A DNA stretch of 64,000 bases, from positions 4,188,229 through 4,252,228 of the forward strand of contig OW203988.1 in NCBI GenBank assembly GCA_934047225.1, in the 5' to 3' direction. Positions 43,313-54,194 of this stretch are shown in pieces; position 1 is the first letter of the stretch, and every line of letters begins with the position of its first letter. Origin of the DNA: Ypsolopha sequella (taxonomy: Eukaryota; Arthropoda; Insecta; Lepidoptera; Ypsolophidae). A program made the translations under genes and the position numbers. The notes beneath the pieces were generated by a model. The model saw nothing but the letters and a program-made list of their open reading frames with translations. It searched no databases and had not been told where the DNA came from.

Positions 43313-43499
43313 GTAGTATTTAAATGAGCGAATATAAATTCAAATATAAGGTGGCAAAAATACTGAATATAGCGTACTACTAAGTGGGTGAAAGATTGTA
43401 AGCGAATAAAAATGTTGTAAACGGCGACTTGAAATTACAAATTTGAGTTGAGTTGATAATTCTCAGGCGAACAATTTTCTATTTTAGTGACAATTTGAT

Positions 43500-43570
43500 T
43501 TTAAGGCGCTACGTAAAAGTTTTAGCGTCCCTGTTACTCCATATATGAAAAAACCCTCAGTGCGAGTGAG
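43500..43570. repeat. TTAAGGCG element end
   Basis: TTAAGGCGCTACGTAAAAGT and 'AGCGTCCCTGTTACTCCATA' repeat the terminus of the element at 8843-9265. No partner end was found nearby. Confidence 0.5.
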
Positions 43571-44284
43571 AATTTTAATCAAATACTCAATAAACATTTA
43601 CCCAAAAAAGAAATACGTAGATGACGTTATAGTGGAGTAAATGGATTTGAAAAAACCCCTTTTTTCCGCTTCGCTCGGCTCCTTATTTTATATTACGAGT
43701 ACATGTAAACCTAACACGCTTCTTCTCGCTTCGCTCTTCGTCGCACCTATTTTTTGATTTTTGGTGAAGTATTTTCGATTTCATACTTTAAATTCTCCCA
43801 CTCGGTATTTTTAGTCGCACGATTTGTTCAGTTGCGAGGTGTCATAGCTTGATTGTTGCTCTGAGATAGGTGAAGGATCCACGTTTTCTTATTAAATATT
43901 ATTTTTATTATCATGCAAAGTCAGAGTTCTTATAGGCATCCCGCGTGTATACCGTGGGTTTACTATACCATGTTGTTATTTTATTTTATTATTTTATATG
44001 TAAATTTCCATTTTTATTCATTCCATTTCTGAACATGTCTTTTCTCTCTAATTTTTTTTGCATGACATCCATTAGTAATAGAGTACTAGCGAAGTACCAT
44101 ATTAGTCGATACACAACGACATCGACTTTCGATTACTATAACCAACAAATTTAAATCGAGTTGACAAAATCGAAACGTAAAAGATTTGCTGTAGATTAAT
44201 ATAATAAACAAAACTTACTTAGTCAAGTTTTTTAATTTGATTACATACTATTATTTTTCAATCTTATCAGCATGCGACTTATGC

Positions 44285-44822
44285 GTGCTCGCTATTTAAA
44301 ATCGATGCATCATATTCATTGTCACCATCGTCGTCATCACCCTCACCATCGTCTGTAGGATCCACCGTATTTATTATAATTTGGTTATCTATTAGGGCAT
44401 CAATATGCACATCTCGGTCCCAATCAGCGAAATTTTGATTTTCCAATTCGCAGCAGTAACGTTATAGCATGCTTCTTGCAACAACGACAGCATTTTGTTT
44501 GTGTGACTATCGACCTTCTAACTTTTTTCTTAAGTGGCGATTTTAATTTATTATCTTCTGGTATATATTTACCAGGCTTTTCCTTACTTATTTGGGAAAC
44601 AGTTTTTCGACTGATAACGAAAGAGTGGACTACCATTCTGAAACTCACATTCTGTACCACAAACTCCCGCGCTTGACTGCCCAACACTGTTCTTTTAGTG
44701 GTCAAGCAAGAACAAAACACACGCACGCAACGTGTACAAGGTTTCTGCACCGTACTGAACAGACAAACAATATGGCTGATCGTGATTGCCATGGTAACCA
44801 TGGTGATTGCTAGGTGGACCAT
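44285..44822 (-). pseudogene. Internally deleted DNA-transposon transposase
   Basis: On the minus strand the frame from 44822 includes LGSQAREFVVQNVSFRMVVH then SRKTVSQISKEKPGKYIPED and SPLKKKVRRSIVTQ, a helix-turn-helix N-terminus like those preceding IS630-type (DDE_3) transposases in insects. Within about 20 codons the sequence jumps, one frame over, to a C-terminal acidic end (NQNFADWDRDVHIDALIDNQ, then DDGEGDDDDGDNEYDAS and stop). The catalytic centre is missing. The assignment is by motif memory and moderate. Confidence 0.5.
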
Positions 44823-44879
44823 ATTTTTAGTAGATTTTTATTTCCTACGACCTCGGTACACAAGAGAATAATCGATTAA

Positions 44880-45500
44880 CTAACCGATTTTATGAGATTT
44901 TTTGAGCTACGTCACTATGTTTAAAAGTAAAAAATAAACCATAGAACGTTAACGCGTATTCGCAGTAAAATATTATTTTATTTTAAAGTTATAATTATTT
45001 TGAGCACCATATCTAAAAAAAATAAGTTGATTATGTTTGTGAATTAATTGTATAATTTTTTGAATTGATTGTGGTTTTTTTAAACGGTGATTTACTATCA
45101 TGAACAAAGACTATTTATTTTTTCAATTTATGTGAAACGTGCAGAGTTAAGTTCTCAGAAGTGTCAAATGTAACCTCGTAAATGGAATAGACTGTTATTA
45201 TTTTATTTGTAATTCTTTGTCAAATTAATTATTTTTTAGTGTGTTTTCAATATTATTTCAATTATTCAATATTATTTTTATGAATAAATTATTATTATTC
45301 ATTATTTTCTTAGTCAATAGTATAATTGTACTAGGTAAAATTCTTAATTATTAATTATTATGTTTTACTTCTATTTGCTATTGTGTTTTGTTCATATGTG
45401 GCAAACTGAAAATCAGAGCTGCAAGCATTTGATAAGCTTGCTCCTTTTTGCCATTTTGTTTTGTGTTGTACTGTGTCTTCTTTTTTATATGTTCTGTGGC
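44880..45500. other. AT-rich stretch with nothing recognised
   Basis: TAATTATTATT-type sequence. The 71-codon minus ORF at 45378-45593 is an out-of-frame shadow of the YqaJ fragment. Confidence 0.5.
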
Positions 45501-45508
45501 AAATAAAC

Positions 45509-45803
45509 TCATTTCACTATCACTTTCACTATCTCTGGTATTACACATTTTATATAAAATTGTATTAGCTTCCTCTCCATCTTCGTCATCCAAAAATCAT
45601 CATCTCTTGTAATGCGTTCAATATGTACAAGTTCATTATCTCCTGCCCAAATGCCAAAGAGACATAATCGCCGTTCTGTCACGTAAAGCTGTCCTTGTAC
45701 CTGGTAATACCAATTACTGTTTTTATCGAGTTTTGTCGTACTTGCTGCCTCTATGCATTGTCTCGATGCGAAGGTGCCCTGCTCAGTATGAAGAATTGAT
45801 AAG
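45509..45803 (-). pseudogene. YqaJ-type nuclease domain fragment
   Basis: After an acceptor-like TTCAG, 97 codons read in one frame to a TGA at 45509: LSILHTEQGTFASRQCIEAA, then NWYYQVQGQLYVTERRLCLF, LVHIERITRDDDFWMTKME and FYIKCVIPEIVK. The YYQVQGQL motif and FW.TKM..L..FY..C.LPEI pattern are hallmarks of YqaJ-like exonuclease domains found in insect DNA-transposon-encoded proteins (ISL2EU-like, from memory). The upstream catalytic Glu-x-Lys part is absent, and a premature stop ends it. It has no initiator ATG. Confidence 0.7.
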
Positions 45804-45898
45804 CTGAAGTTAAGAAATTTTATTTAATCACTTAGTTACATACGATTCATACTTACGCTTACAAAAAAATAATAATACGTAGATACAATCGCATTATT

Positions 45899-45935
45899 TT
45901 ATATATATATATATATATATAATATATATTTACAT
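45899..45935. repeat. TA microsatellite
   Basis: A run of alternating TA, then AATATATATTTACATAATAT. Confidence 0.85.
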
Positions 45936-46154
45936 AATATGTACATTATATATCTATACATTCTGTCTGACTGCAAGAGTAAGTACTGTTACATTTTACT
46001 GTTGTACAGTTATACTCGGACTCGTGAGTTGTTTACATTTTTTGCGTAATTTCAAAAGTTGGTTGTTCTGTACGATCAATAAAAAATCTCGTTACTGTTT
46101 CAAAGAATTGTTTTCTTATCTTCAGCACTCTCAAATTTGATGATTTGCATGGTT

Positions 46155-46630
46155 CCGTAGTACCAAAAAGGTACAAAAGGAACCTTTATGGTGAGACTCC
46201 GTTGTCCGTCCGTCCGTATGTCACAGCCTCATAACTTTAGCACCTTTACAGATAAAGACATGAAATTTGGCACAAAAATAGCATTTACTTGCCCACATAT
46301 CACGATGTAAAAAAAAGATTGAAATTATTCAAAATATTTCCAAAACAAAACTAAAAAATGTTATCCTAAAAATACAATATGGGTATAAAATTATAGATAT
46401 TAAAAAGCTGATTGTAAAAATACATTGATATAAAAAAATGTATGTCTTTATCTCCAAAACTGGTAGACCGGACATTATGAAAAAATCATGGTAATAGTGT
46501 TTACGTAAAGATTACAGGAAAAATAAAGCAGTTGAGAAATTCACGAAAAAAAATAGTAAATTAAATTTATCATCCGCAATACGGAACCCTAGGTACGCGA
46601 GTCTGACTCGCACTTGGCCGGTTTTTTCTT
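46155..46630 (+). repeat. Family I repeat, copy 3 (long variant)
   Basis: GGTTCCGTAGTACCAAAAAG, 'GAGACTCCGTTGTCCGTCCG', and the shared end 'GAGTCTGACTCGCACTTGGC' with a T run. The interior is longer than and different from copies 1 and 4, so it may be a sister subfamily. Confidence 0.7.
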
Positions 46631-46739
46631 CTTATTTCTAGTTTTCATCTTTATTTTTAAACATCCAAGCAAGATACAACTAAATGATTTTTATTTACAT
46701 GTACACACAACTGATAGTTTGATGTCTATTTGCAAGATT

Positions 46740-47460
46740 ATTTAAATAGTAATAGTACACTCTATCAGAGCTTCGAGGCGAGTGAGGGGGTATCAGGGCT
46801 CAGAAAACTGACATAGGTCTTGCCTCGACAGCCGCTGGCGGGCAACTGGCGGCCGCTCGCCGAGTAGTCGCGAATCAATTTTTCTTTTTAAATTAAGAAA
46901 AAAAAAAACGATTTTCACTAAAAAAAAAGTAACCACAAAAGTTATTAGTACAATAGTTTTTCTTTAATTATCTGCAATTTTCATACAATTTGGTTAAGTA
47001 CACGTTACATAAAACGAAAAAAATCTTAAAAATCGACAAAGTTTCGGATTTTTTTTCGATCGAGCAAAGTGTAACGTCTCGCAAATTGAACCACAAAAAA
47101 ACCTGCAGAAAAGATGTATCTGAAACATATATTTTTTTCAGATTTTAAAAATAACTATTTGATGCTTTAAAATGAGTTTGAAAATAGACAAAATTGGGAT
47201 AAGCCCCCCTTAACTCGCGCTGCAATTAATCTGCGGTATTATCCTTTATGCACGGCTGCCGCGGGAACCAATGTTCGATAGTTTGCCACACAGACTTTAG
47301 TACATCACTATGCGAAAAAACATAACCTCTGATAGTCGGCAGAAAATCCATATAAAACAGGCAAATATCGGTGTAGAATTGAACACGAGTATGATTTACG
47401 AGAACTACTATTATTGTTACTGAGTTTTAGGTATGATCCTGCAACTTATTAACATAAAAA
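46740..47460. other. Unclassified stretch with a GC-rich block
   Basis: 46800-46870 is GC-rich (CAGCCGCTGGCGGGCAACTG, GCGGCCGCTCGCCGAG) and 47215-47280 has CGGCTGCCGCGGGAACCAAT. The two blocks bracket AT-rich DNA and may be ends or promoter parts of the decayed transposon. There is no ORF. Confidence 0.3.
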
Positions 47461-47475
47461 ACTATCAGAACTCAC

Positions 47476-47552
47476 CGATAAAATGATATTGCTTCATTGT
47501 TGTTTTCTTTTCTTCCTTTATGCGATTTACAGCCTTCAATCGCACAAGACAT
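47476..47552 (-). pseudogene. THAP zinc-finger first exon
   Basis: ATG (47550-47552) begins MSCAIEGCKSHKGRKENNNE then AISFY and two bases of a codon, ending at a GTGAGT donor. Cys-x4-Cys at the very start, a basic stretch and then F(Y/H)RFP across the splice is the usual opening of a THAP domain. It joins in phase with 42751 (RFPKRE). The 4.7-kb gap holds other transposon fragments. The second exon has a frameshift, hence pseudogene. Confidence 0.65.
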
Positions 47553-47924
47553 TTTATTACAATGTTAAAAAAACAATCAACACAAACAATAATAAATCAC
47601 ACTTTCACGAATTTTGAGAGGAAGAGCACAAAAATATTTAATTTCTCTCGGTGAAGCTGTAAACTTTCGCAAAATGCATTAGACATTTCGATGCCACCAA
47701 ATTAAGATGTGATGCACGCTACGAACGATATTACAACACAACGATACAATTATGAGACATATTTAATTTGACGGTATTATAATTTTTAAAATACATCCAA
47801 ATTACATCCATCTGACATTTGTTTGGTTCAATCTAGTGACACACCAGGAAAAAATATAAAGTAAGTGCGGTCCGTCGTTTCATTCACTCGTACACAGGAG
47901 TAATTTACGTTAGATGAGTACAAT

Positions 47925-48000
47925 GGCTAATGCCCAGTTCTTATTTTAGCCAGGCTTCTATTTGTATTCCTTATTCTGAGGTCTCACCATGCTCAAAATT
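47925..48000 (-). repeat. LINE 5' block, second copy
   Basis: The inverse complement reads GAGACCTCAGAATAAGGAAT then ACAAATAGAAGCCTGGCTAA, matching 38195-38245 at the head of the LINE. It continues into sequence not shared with the 38-kb copy, so one of the two has a deletion or chimeric join there. Confidence 0.6.
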
Positions 48001-48004
48001 ACCC

Positions 48005-49690
48005 CTATTGAATCTGTTAAAACTTGATAATAGGCGCAACGCTATCTATATAACATTTAATTGAAATAACTCAAAAAAAAAACAACATTAGAAATTTAAG
48101 CACAAACTAGAATATTAACCTCCTTGTTTAAATAGACTAGTTTGATAGGAACATTTTTACAGACTTTTCAGGCACGTATTTTATAAACTTTTTAACCACA
48201 TATCAATAAAAACTTTTAATAAAAGCTTCGTGACTTTTATTAACCGTTACTGCCATGCCATTATTAATGGAATCTAACATGAAACTTTTTTTGCACTATC
48301 AATTTATCACGGCTTTCTGCTATAATATAAAACTTTTCCCATTTGGCTCTCTGTATGAAGACTTCTTTACGTCGTAAAGACTTTGTAAGTGTTACAGATT
48401 GGTTAATAAAGATGTCAGCGGAGATAACGTACCTGGTTATTGGTAACGATTCATAAACTTAAGTGTGTACTTAACACATAGTCCCAAAAAAAAATCTGTC
48501 AATTGTACGCTATATTTACGCCTTAGACAATGTAGGTAAGCTTAGCTATATTAGAGTGCATAACAAATTTAAAAACGTCAATAATCATATATAAGACTAG
48601 CTTTTGCCCACGGCTTCACTCGCGTTGATTTCGTTTTTGTGTAGGCCTATCTATCGAATCTGTCATTTTTTTTAAAAACCATTAATTTTATAGTACGTAT
48701 TTGACCTGACTCTAATTTGGAGTTTAATTATTTGTTGACTTATTATTTGATCTCCAGATAAAGTGTCTTTGGTGAGGCCGAAGGCCGTGTCGCATTTCCG
48801 ATCGGAATTATTTTTGATAACTGATTAGATCACATAGTAAAGAATCTACATTTACGAACAAAACTCTCTTGTCTCTGATTTGATTCTTTACTTAAATGTG
48901 TTTAGCGTGGTCGAAGGCCGAGCCACGTTTCCGAACGAAACAATTTCTAATTCTTTGAATTGCTCCTCAGTTATAGTGTCTTTTTCGGACGAAATTATAT
49001 TTTGATCTCTTATTATACTTTCACGTAAAGTGTCTTCGTTAACGAATGTAACTCTCTCTCGTTCTCTGAATTGATTTATTTCTAAAGTATCTTTGGCGAG
49101 GCCGAAGGCAAAGCCGCGTTTTTGATCGATTAGTTTTGTCACTGGTATGATTCCGTAGTAAATAATTTAATAAGTCTAAAATTTCCGTAGTGAAGTGTCT
49201 GTTTTCTTTTTCTATGAATTAATTCTACGAATTTTCCAAAAACCCTGAAACCTTATTCTAAATTTTTAATCAGAAGGCTTAATATGAATTCTCATGGTTT
49301 TAACTTGAAAACTAACGAAATTTCCTAACAAACTTTCATTCTCTATTTTACCCCCTTACGCCTTAAAAGATGATTTTTAAAAAACGATGAGACACTTTTT
49401 TTTTATTCAAAAGGCTTCATTCCAATTCTCATGGTTTAAACCACGAAACTAACGAAATTCCCATACAAACATTCATCCCCTATTTCTTAGAGTGCGTTTG
49501 CATTATAAATGTAACTTAATGTAAAAATTGTATGTTCCTGGCTCTAGCCTTTTGGGCTGTGCGATGATGAGCGAGTGAGTCAGTAAGATATACGGATTTT
49601 TCTCAGGTTTATTTATCTCGGAGAAATTGTTTTTAATAGATTTTACTATTTTTTAATTATATTATAATATACAATAATGTTTATTCATTT
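48005..49690. other. Intronic stretch, mostly unrecognised
   Basis: It includes 'AGACTAGCTTTTGCCCACGG' near 48595, like a common lepidopteran repeat. There is also a locally duplicated block 'GGCGAGGCCGAAGGC' / 'GCGTGGTCGAAGGCCG' / 'GTGAGGCCGAAGGCCG' (about 48775, 48905, 49090), spaced 130-185 bp apart, and a pair of diverged copies near 49290-49330 and 49420-49470 (CTCATGGTTTTAACTTGAAA). Confidence 0.45.
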
Positions 49691-49692
49691 TT

Positions 49693-50098
49693 CAATGCAA
49701 GTGCTCGTAAAGGCCCACTTTTTATGCATCAAAACCGAACAGAAAGTCGATTATTTTGCCCTAGGGCTTTTTTTTTCATTTTTTTATTTATTTACTATGG
49801 CTAACCTGCAGCGATGGAAGTAGTATGTAGTATGTAGTAGAAGTACATACTACTTCCATGCCTGCAGCCTTTCCTGTGTACCATAAATGTTATACTTTTT
49901 TCCACTGTTTAACGACTCTGGATACAGTCCTTTTGAGCCAATCATAATTAAAAGTTCGCAAGATTATATTTGTTTTATTTCCTCACACTATGCATTGAAA
50001 AACGTAGTATGATACACGGGCGTAAGAACAATAAATTACTCGGTTACGTTTTAAACACTCGCTACGCTCGTGTTTTAAATCGTCCTCGTAATTTATAT
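49693..50098 (-). repeat. Family F element, copy 3 (with a 49-bp hairpin inside)
   Basis: It is inverse to copy 1, from TTTTCAATGCAAGTGCTCGT to 'TCGTCCTCGTAATTTAT'. The outermost part is cut where the RTE end starts at about 50100. The hairpin at 49812-49860 is absent from copies 1 and 2. Confidence 0.75.
49812..49860. mobile_element. 49-bp hairpin insertion with a 7-bp target duplication
   Basis: CATGGAAGTAGTATGTA-type arms (ATGGAAGTAGTATGTA and TACATACTACTTCCAT) around a short loop, flanked by CCTGCAG at 49805-49811 and 49861-49867. The other family F copies have a single CTGCAG and no insert. Confidence 0.75.
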
Positions 50099-50104
50099 AC
50101 CGCC

Positions 50105-50192
50105 AAGAGTAGTGTAGTGATGTTGATGGGGAATATTGGGGAAGCCTATGTCCAGCAGTAGACGAATACGGGCTGATGGATGGATGGATTCT
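50105..50192 (+). repeat. RTE-type LINE 3' end with GATG tail
   Basis: GGGGAAGCCTATGTCCAGCA then GTAGACGAATACGGGCTGAT and GGAT repeats. It is the same family as 11010-11085 and inserted into, or truncating, the family F element. Confidence 0.75.
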
Positions 50193-50199
50193 CATGACA

Positions 50200-51340
50200 T
50201 ATGTAGATCCCTAAGGGGGTGTTAGAAGATCAGTCAACACTTGTAACACCCTCTTTGCACCGATGATTCAAACATCCCAACATAAAACGGGGCCTTATCG
50301 TCGAATTTCGTGAACAAATACGTTCTCAAGATTGTTTTATTTACCTACTGCTTAAACAGTTAATTAATTCTCAAAAACTAGACCCAAAAGTTTTTTGTGA
50401 TAGAAAAACTTAGATTCATTGTTCGAGAAAACCCTTTATCTTTGACCTTTCAAAGGATCGCTGTCTTAGCTTAGCTAAAACCAAAGTCTTCGTAACTCCT
50501 AACTTGGGTATTGGCAAGTGGCGGGCATAGAACTTTTTTCCTTAAAAGCAATCAGAATGTCAAGATTGACAATAAAAAAAATATGAAAAAATTTAAATAA
50601 CACTTTGAAAAAAAAAGTTTGTAGGACACCAGGGTAGACACTGCCTACCCTAGACTGAACATTTTCATACAAACTTTTTTTTTTTTCAAATTGTTCTTTG
50701 CCACTGGTATTGGCTGAGTTCTTTTTTTGAATATAAACTAGTAATCAAACCTGCCATAACCGGTATCTATGAGTTGGTATGGTTGGAGCAGAGCTTTTTT
50801 TTAATCCCCTTTACGAACTTTTCTTTATTAAAAAATAAAGTTGGGAATTCCATTCAACAGCGATGAATTATTTTTTTACGTAAACAAGCTTTAACTAATT
50901 CCTTAATCGTGGCTTTTTCGTAAATTCGAAATTTAAAAATGGTTAGTAATGCATTTTTGACACGCGAATATACAGTTCACAAAGGCGAACTTAATGCTAA
51001 TTAGCATTCTTTACCAGTTAACCTTTGGTGATGTGGAGATTACTAGGGTATTAATGTTTTTATTTAGTTGAGTTGTTAATTAATTAATTCATTTTATTTC
51101 TAACTAATTTATTTATTTAGAGAATCGTGATTGAAATGCTCAATATGTTACAGATGAAACATAGATCAAAAGTTGTGTAGCAAATATTTTTAGGGAGCTA
51201 AACCGCATAAGAAGTGAAAACAACTCATACGCTGCATTCTGGTTAGCGGTCTGAAACTTTGTACATAGTTTCTAAGGTCCAAAGGAAAAAAAAGTCTAAT
51301 TTGTTCGAATTTATTTTTGATGGTAGTTCATATTTGAGGG
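50200..51340. other. Intronic stretch with one small foldback
   Basis: Around 50595-50690 'AAAAAAAAGTTTGTAGGACA' and 'TTCATACAAACTTTTTTTTT' pair around GGGTAGACACTGCCTACCC. Otherwise nothing is recognised. Confidence 0.4.
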
Positions 51341-51344
51341 TAGT

Positions 51345-51605
51345 TCAATTTTGAGGGCTTTTCAAACGAGGAGAAAACGGTAGACCAAAGTATTTTTCCC
51401 GGATATATCACCCATGGCGAGCCGAAAGAAACGATCCCCAACTCAGTCTGGCACATATTTTGGCCATGAGACCCAATTTATTTGAAAATAACAATAATTT
51501 GGCTCCTGGTCAAAATATGGGTTGGATTGAGTTGGGGATTATTTCATTTGACTCGTAATGGTTGAAATACCCGGAAAAACATACTTTGAACGACAATTTT
51601 CGAGG
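51345..51605. repeat. Palindromic MITE
   Basis: Diverged inverse arms: 'GTATTTTTCCCGGATATATC' and 'CGATCCCCAACTCAGTC' on the left; 'GATTGAGTTGGGGATTATTT' and 'ATACCCGGAAAAACATACTT' on the right. Confidence 0.65.
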
Positions 51606-51609
51606 GGAA

Positions 51610-52390
51610 CGAAAATACAAACAGAAATAAAATGTCAGCTTTCGGATGATTTTGTTGCAATAATTAGGTTACGTATAGCCATAAAAAAAATACATGTTTT
51701 TGGTTGAACTTTAAGGTATTCATTTTCCACAAACCACGTTAATCGATTCATATTTGTACTGTCAATGAATTTTTTGTAACCCTCTATTGCACACTTCTTA
51801 TCGATTTTGTTTCAGGTATCGCTTTCGCGATTTTGTTGGTTTTTTTTTAATAAAATTAGTGTGAATGATATCTATTCATTTTCCAAATACCACGTTATTC
51901 GGGTCAAAAAAAGCACCCCCTTTTTCCAAAAATACGTAAATCCACTGATGCAGTCAGCGGCAGCAAGATATTGTCAGTCTACGCCTAGCGTTGGTGCCCG
52001 TAAGACGTGGAACCTGTGCCCTTTTTTGCAAGCTATAAATATCTCCCAAAACTACTTCAAAACACATTGAAATTAATTTTATAAAGTAATATTTCGAGGA
52101 GCATCATATTCCTGCCGTTCAAAACTCAACAAAATATGCGTATGAGTGATTTAGCTACATCGTGCCATAGTCATAACAACAAAACTGAATGAATTTGGAA
52201 TGAATTCATACTTTTATGCGGGAAAATAATATATGTTACTCTAAAAGAATAATTTTGTGATCGTTATTGAAACCCAAATTAATTTACTTATACTTACTGA
52301 GATCTGTATCAAAGGTCAATGATCTTTTCGTGAAATTACCCTCTAGGCTCACCATTTCAGGTCCAATAAGTGAAGTTTTTTGCAAATTAT
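51610..52390. other. Intronic stretch with no recognised element
   Basis: An 87-codon plus ORF (51807-52070) includes 'MQSAAARYCQSTPSVGARKT' and 'WNLCPFLQAI', richer than chance but unrecognised and without splice context. Confidence 0.35.
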
Positions 52391-52394
52391 ATAG

Positions 52395-54190
52395 GTACAC
52401 TTACTTGGGATAAATCGCCAAGCATTTAAAATATAGAAATTTATTTTGAAATATTTACAGTGCATGGCAAAATTATTAGATCGTAGATAATCCTGTCGGT
52501 ACATGTTCAGGTTCTGTTACACAAAATGGAAACAATAAAACTCTTTTAGGATTAATTTGTTATCCCTATGTTTGTCTGTCTGTCCGTTTGTCTCGACAAT
52601 TTTTTCTGGGTAAAATTAATAAATACCAATATAAACGGCCCTCTATAGAGCTGTAAAAACATACTTTTGACGTTTTTATTTATATAACGTTTTAGGTTTT
52701 TACTTTTTTTCTTTTACGTTTTTCATACAAATTTTCTCACTATGAAAATGTAGGGATGAACACTTGAGATAATATTTTGCATTTAAAAGTCAACACAGAA
52801 AGGAATTGTTGAACAAGTAATGTAAAAAATATGAAAACTATGTTGTTCTATTCTAAAGGGATTAATTATCTACTGTTCAAGGTGGCGATAGCTTTGTTCA
52901 TTTTTTTCCTTAAATTATTTTTTACTAAGATAACAAATAGTTTAATACAAGGTTTTCCTTAATAGGTCCCTTTACCCCTGTATTTTTCTTAAAATTCATA
53001 CAATAGGTATAAACCGAATGTGAAGTCTACAGCTTATTTTCTTCATATCTTTTTTCATGAGTATATTCTAGTGACATCTAACTACGTCTCTATACAGCCC
53101 AAAAAGCAAAATTTGATAAAACACCATCATAATAGCTGTCAGGATATCGTCAATATTGCCTCGTTTTTACGCAAAGTTTAACAAGTTTGTATATTTTTAT
53201 CTATACTGGAAATATAAAAGAGAGAAATACAGGCGTCGTTCATGTTAAGATGACTAAGTTTACACACTTTGCTAAGTATAAACGATTACCGTTTTATGGA
53301 AAACTGTTTTGACCTGAAACCATTTTACAAATTCAATTAACTTATTTTGAATATCTTGTCATCTTGCACTTCTTGATGAGAAATACAATTTCAATAAGTA
53401 AAAATACAACTTTTAGTTAAGAAAACTTATAGTTAAAAGTCTGCTGTATACATTAAAATATTTTTAATTATATTACAATAGTAATAAAATAATTGGCTTA
53501 TCCGTCGTCGTGATACCAGCCGTAAATTTCTTAAATAATCTGATATCACGCTTATGGAAAACCCAATTATTTTGAAGATACCATAATATCATTAAAATAT
53601 GTTTATGCATATAGCAAACTTTTAATAATAAATTGTCTTAGCTAAGAGTTGTACTTTACCGTTATAATTATTTCTTAATATTTTGTTACAAATTCGGAGA
53701 AATAGCCCTTAAGGAAAACCTTGTATGAAAATATTTGTTATCTTTGTAACAAAGAAAAAAGAATAAAAAACAAAGCTATCGCCACATTGAACAAACAGTA
53801 AATTATTAATCCCTTTAGAATAGAAAGATATGGTTTTATATTTTTTACATTATTTGTTCTACAGTTCCTTTCTGTGCTTTCTTTCTTAAAAGTGTTGATC
53901 TCTATATTTTCATAAGGAGAAAATTTGTATGAAAAAGTTAACCAAAAGGCCATAAAAACGTTATAATATGTATATTTTACAGGGCTGTAAATATTAGCAT
54001 TTATTGATTTTACCCAGAAAAATTGCCTAGACAAACGGACAAACAGACAAACATAGGGACAACAAATTATTCCTAAAAGAGTTTTGTTTTTTCATTTTGT
54101 GTAAAGGGACCTGAACATTTCAAACTATGATACAAATAAATTTCTATATTTTAAACACTTGGAGATTTATCCTAAGGGTAAACAGGAGTC
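52395..54190. repeat. Long diverged inverted repeat (arms of about 500-590 bp)
   Basis: The left arm (about 52395-52985) and right arm (about 53695-54190) are inverse copies. They share TCCCTATGTTTGTCTGTCTG / its mirror, 'CCGTTTGTCT', 'TCTAAAGGGATTAATTATC' / 'AATTATTAATCCCTTTAGA', 'GTGGCGATAGCTTTGTTC' / its mirror, and 'AAATATAGAAATTTATTT'. Roughly a fifth of positions differ by eye. The 700-bp spacer (53000-53690) has no transposase. It is a large foldback element or an old tail-to-tail duplication, able to form a long duplex RNA. Confidence 0.75.
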
Positions 54191-54194
54191 CCAA

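Noticed and set aside
45378..45593. 71-codon minus ORF with an acidic start
   Set aside because: Out of frame with the YqaJ fragment that overlaps it; the YqaJ frame has the recognisable motifs.
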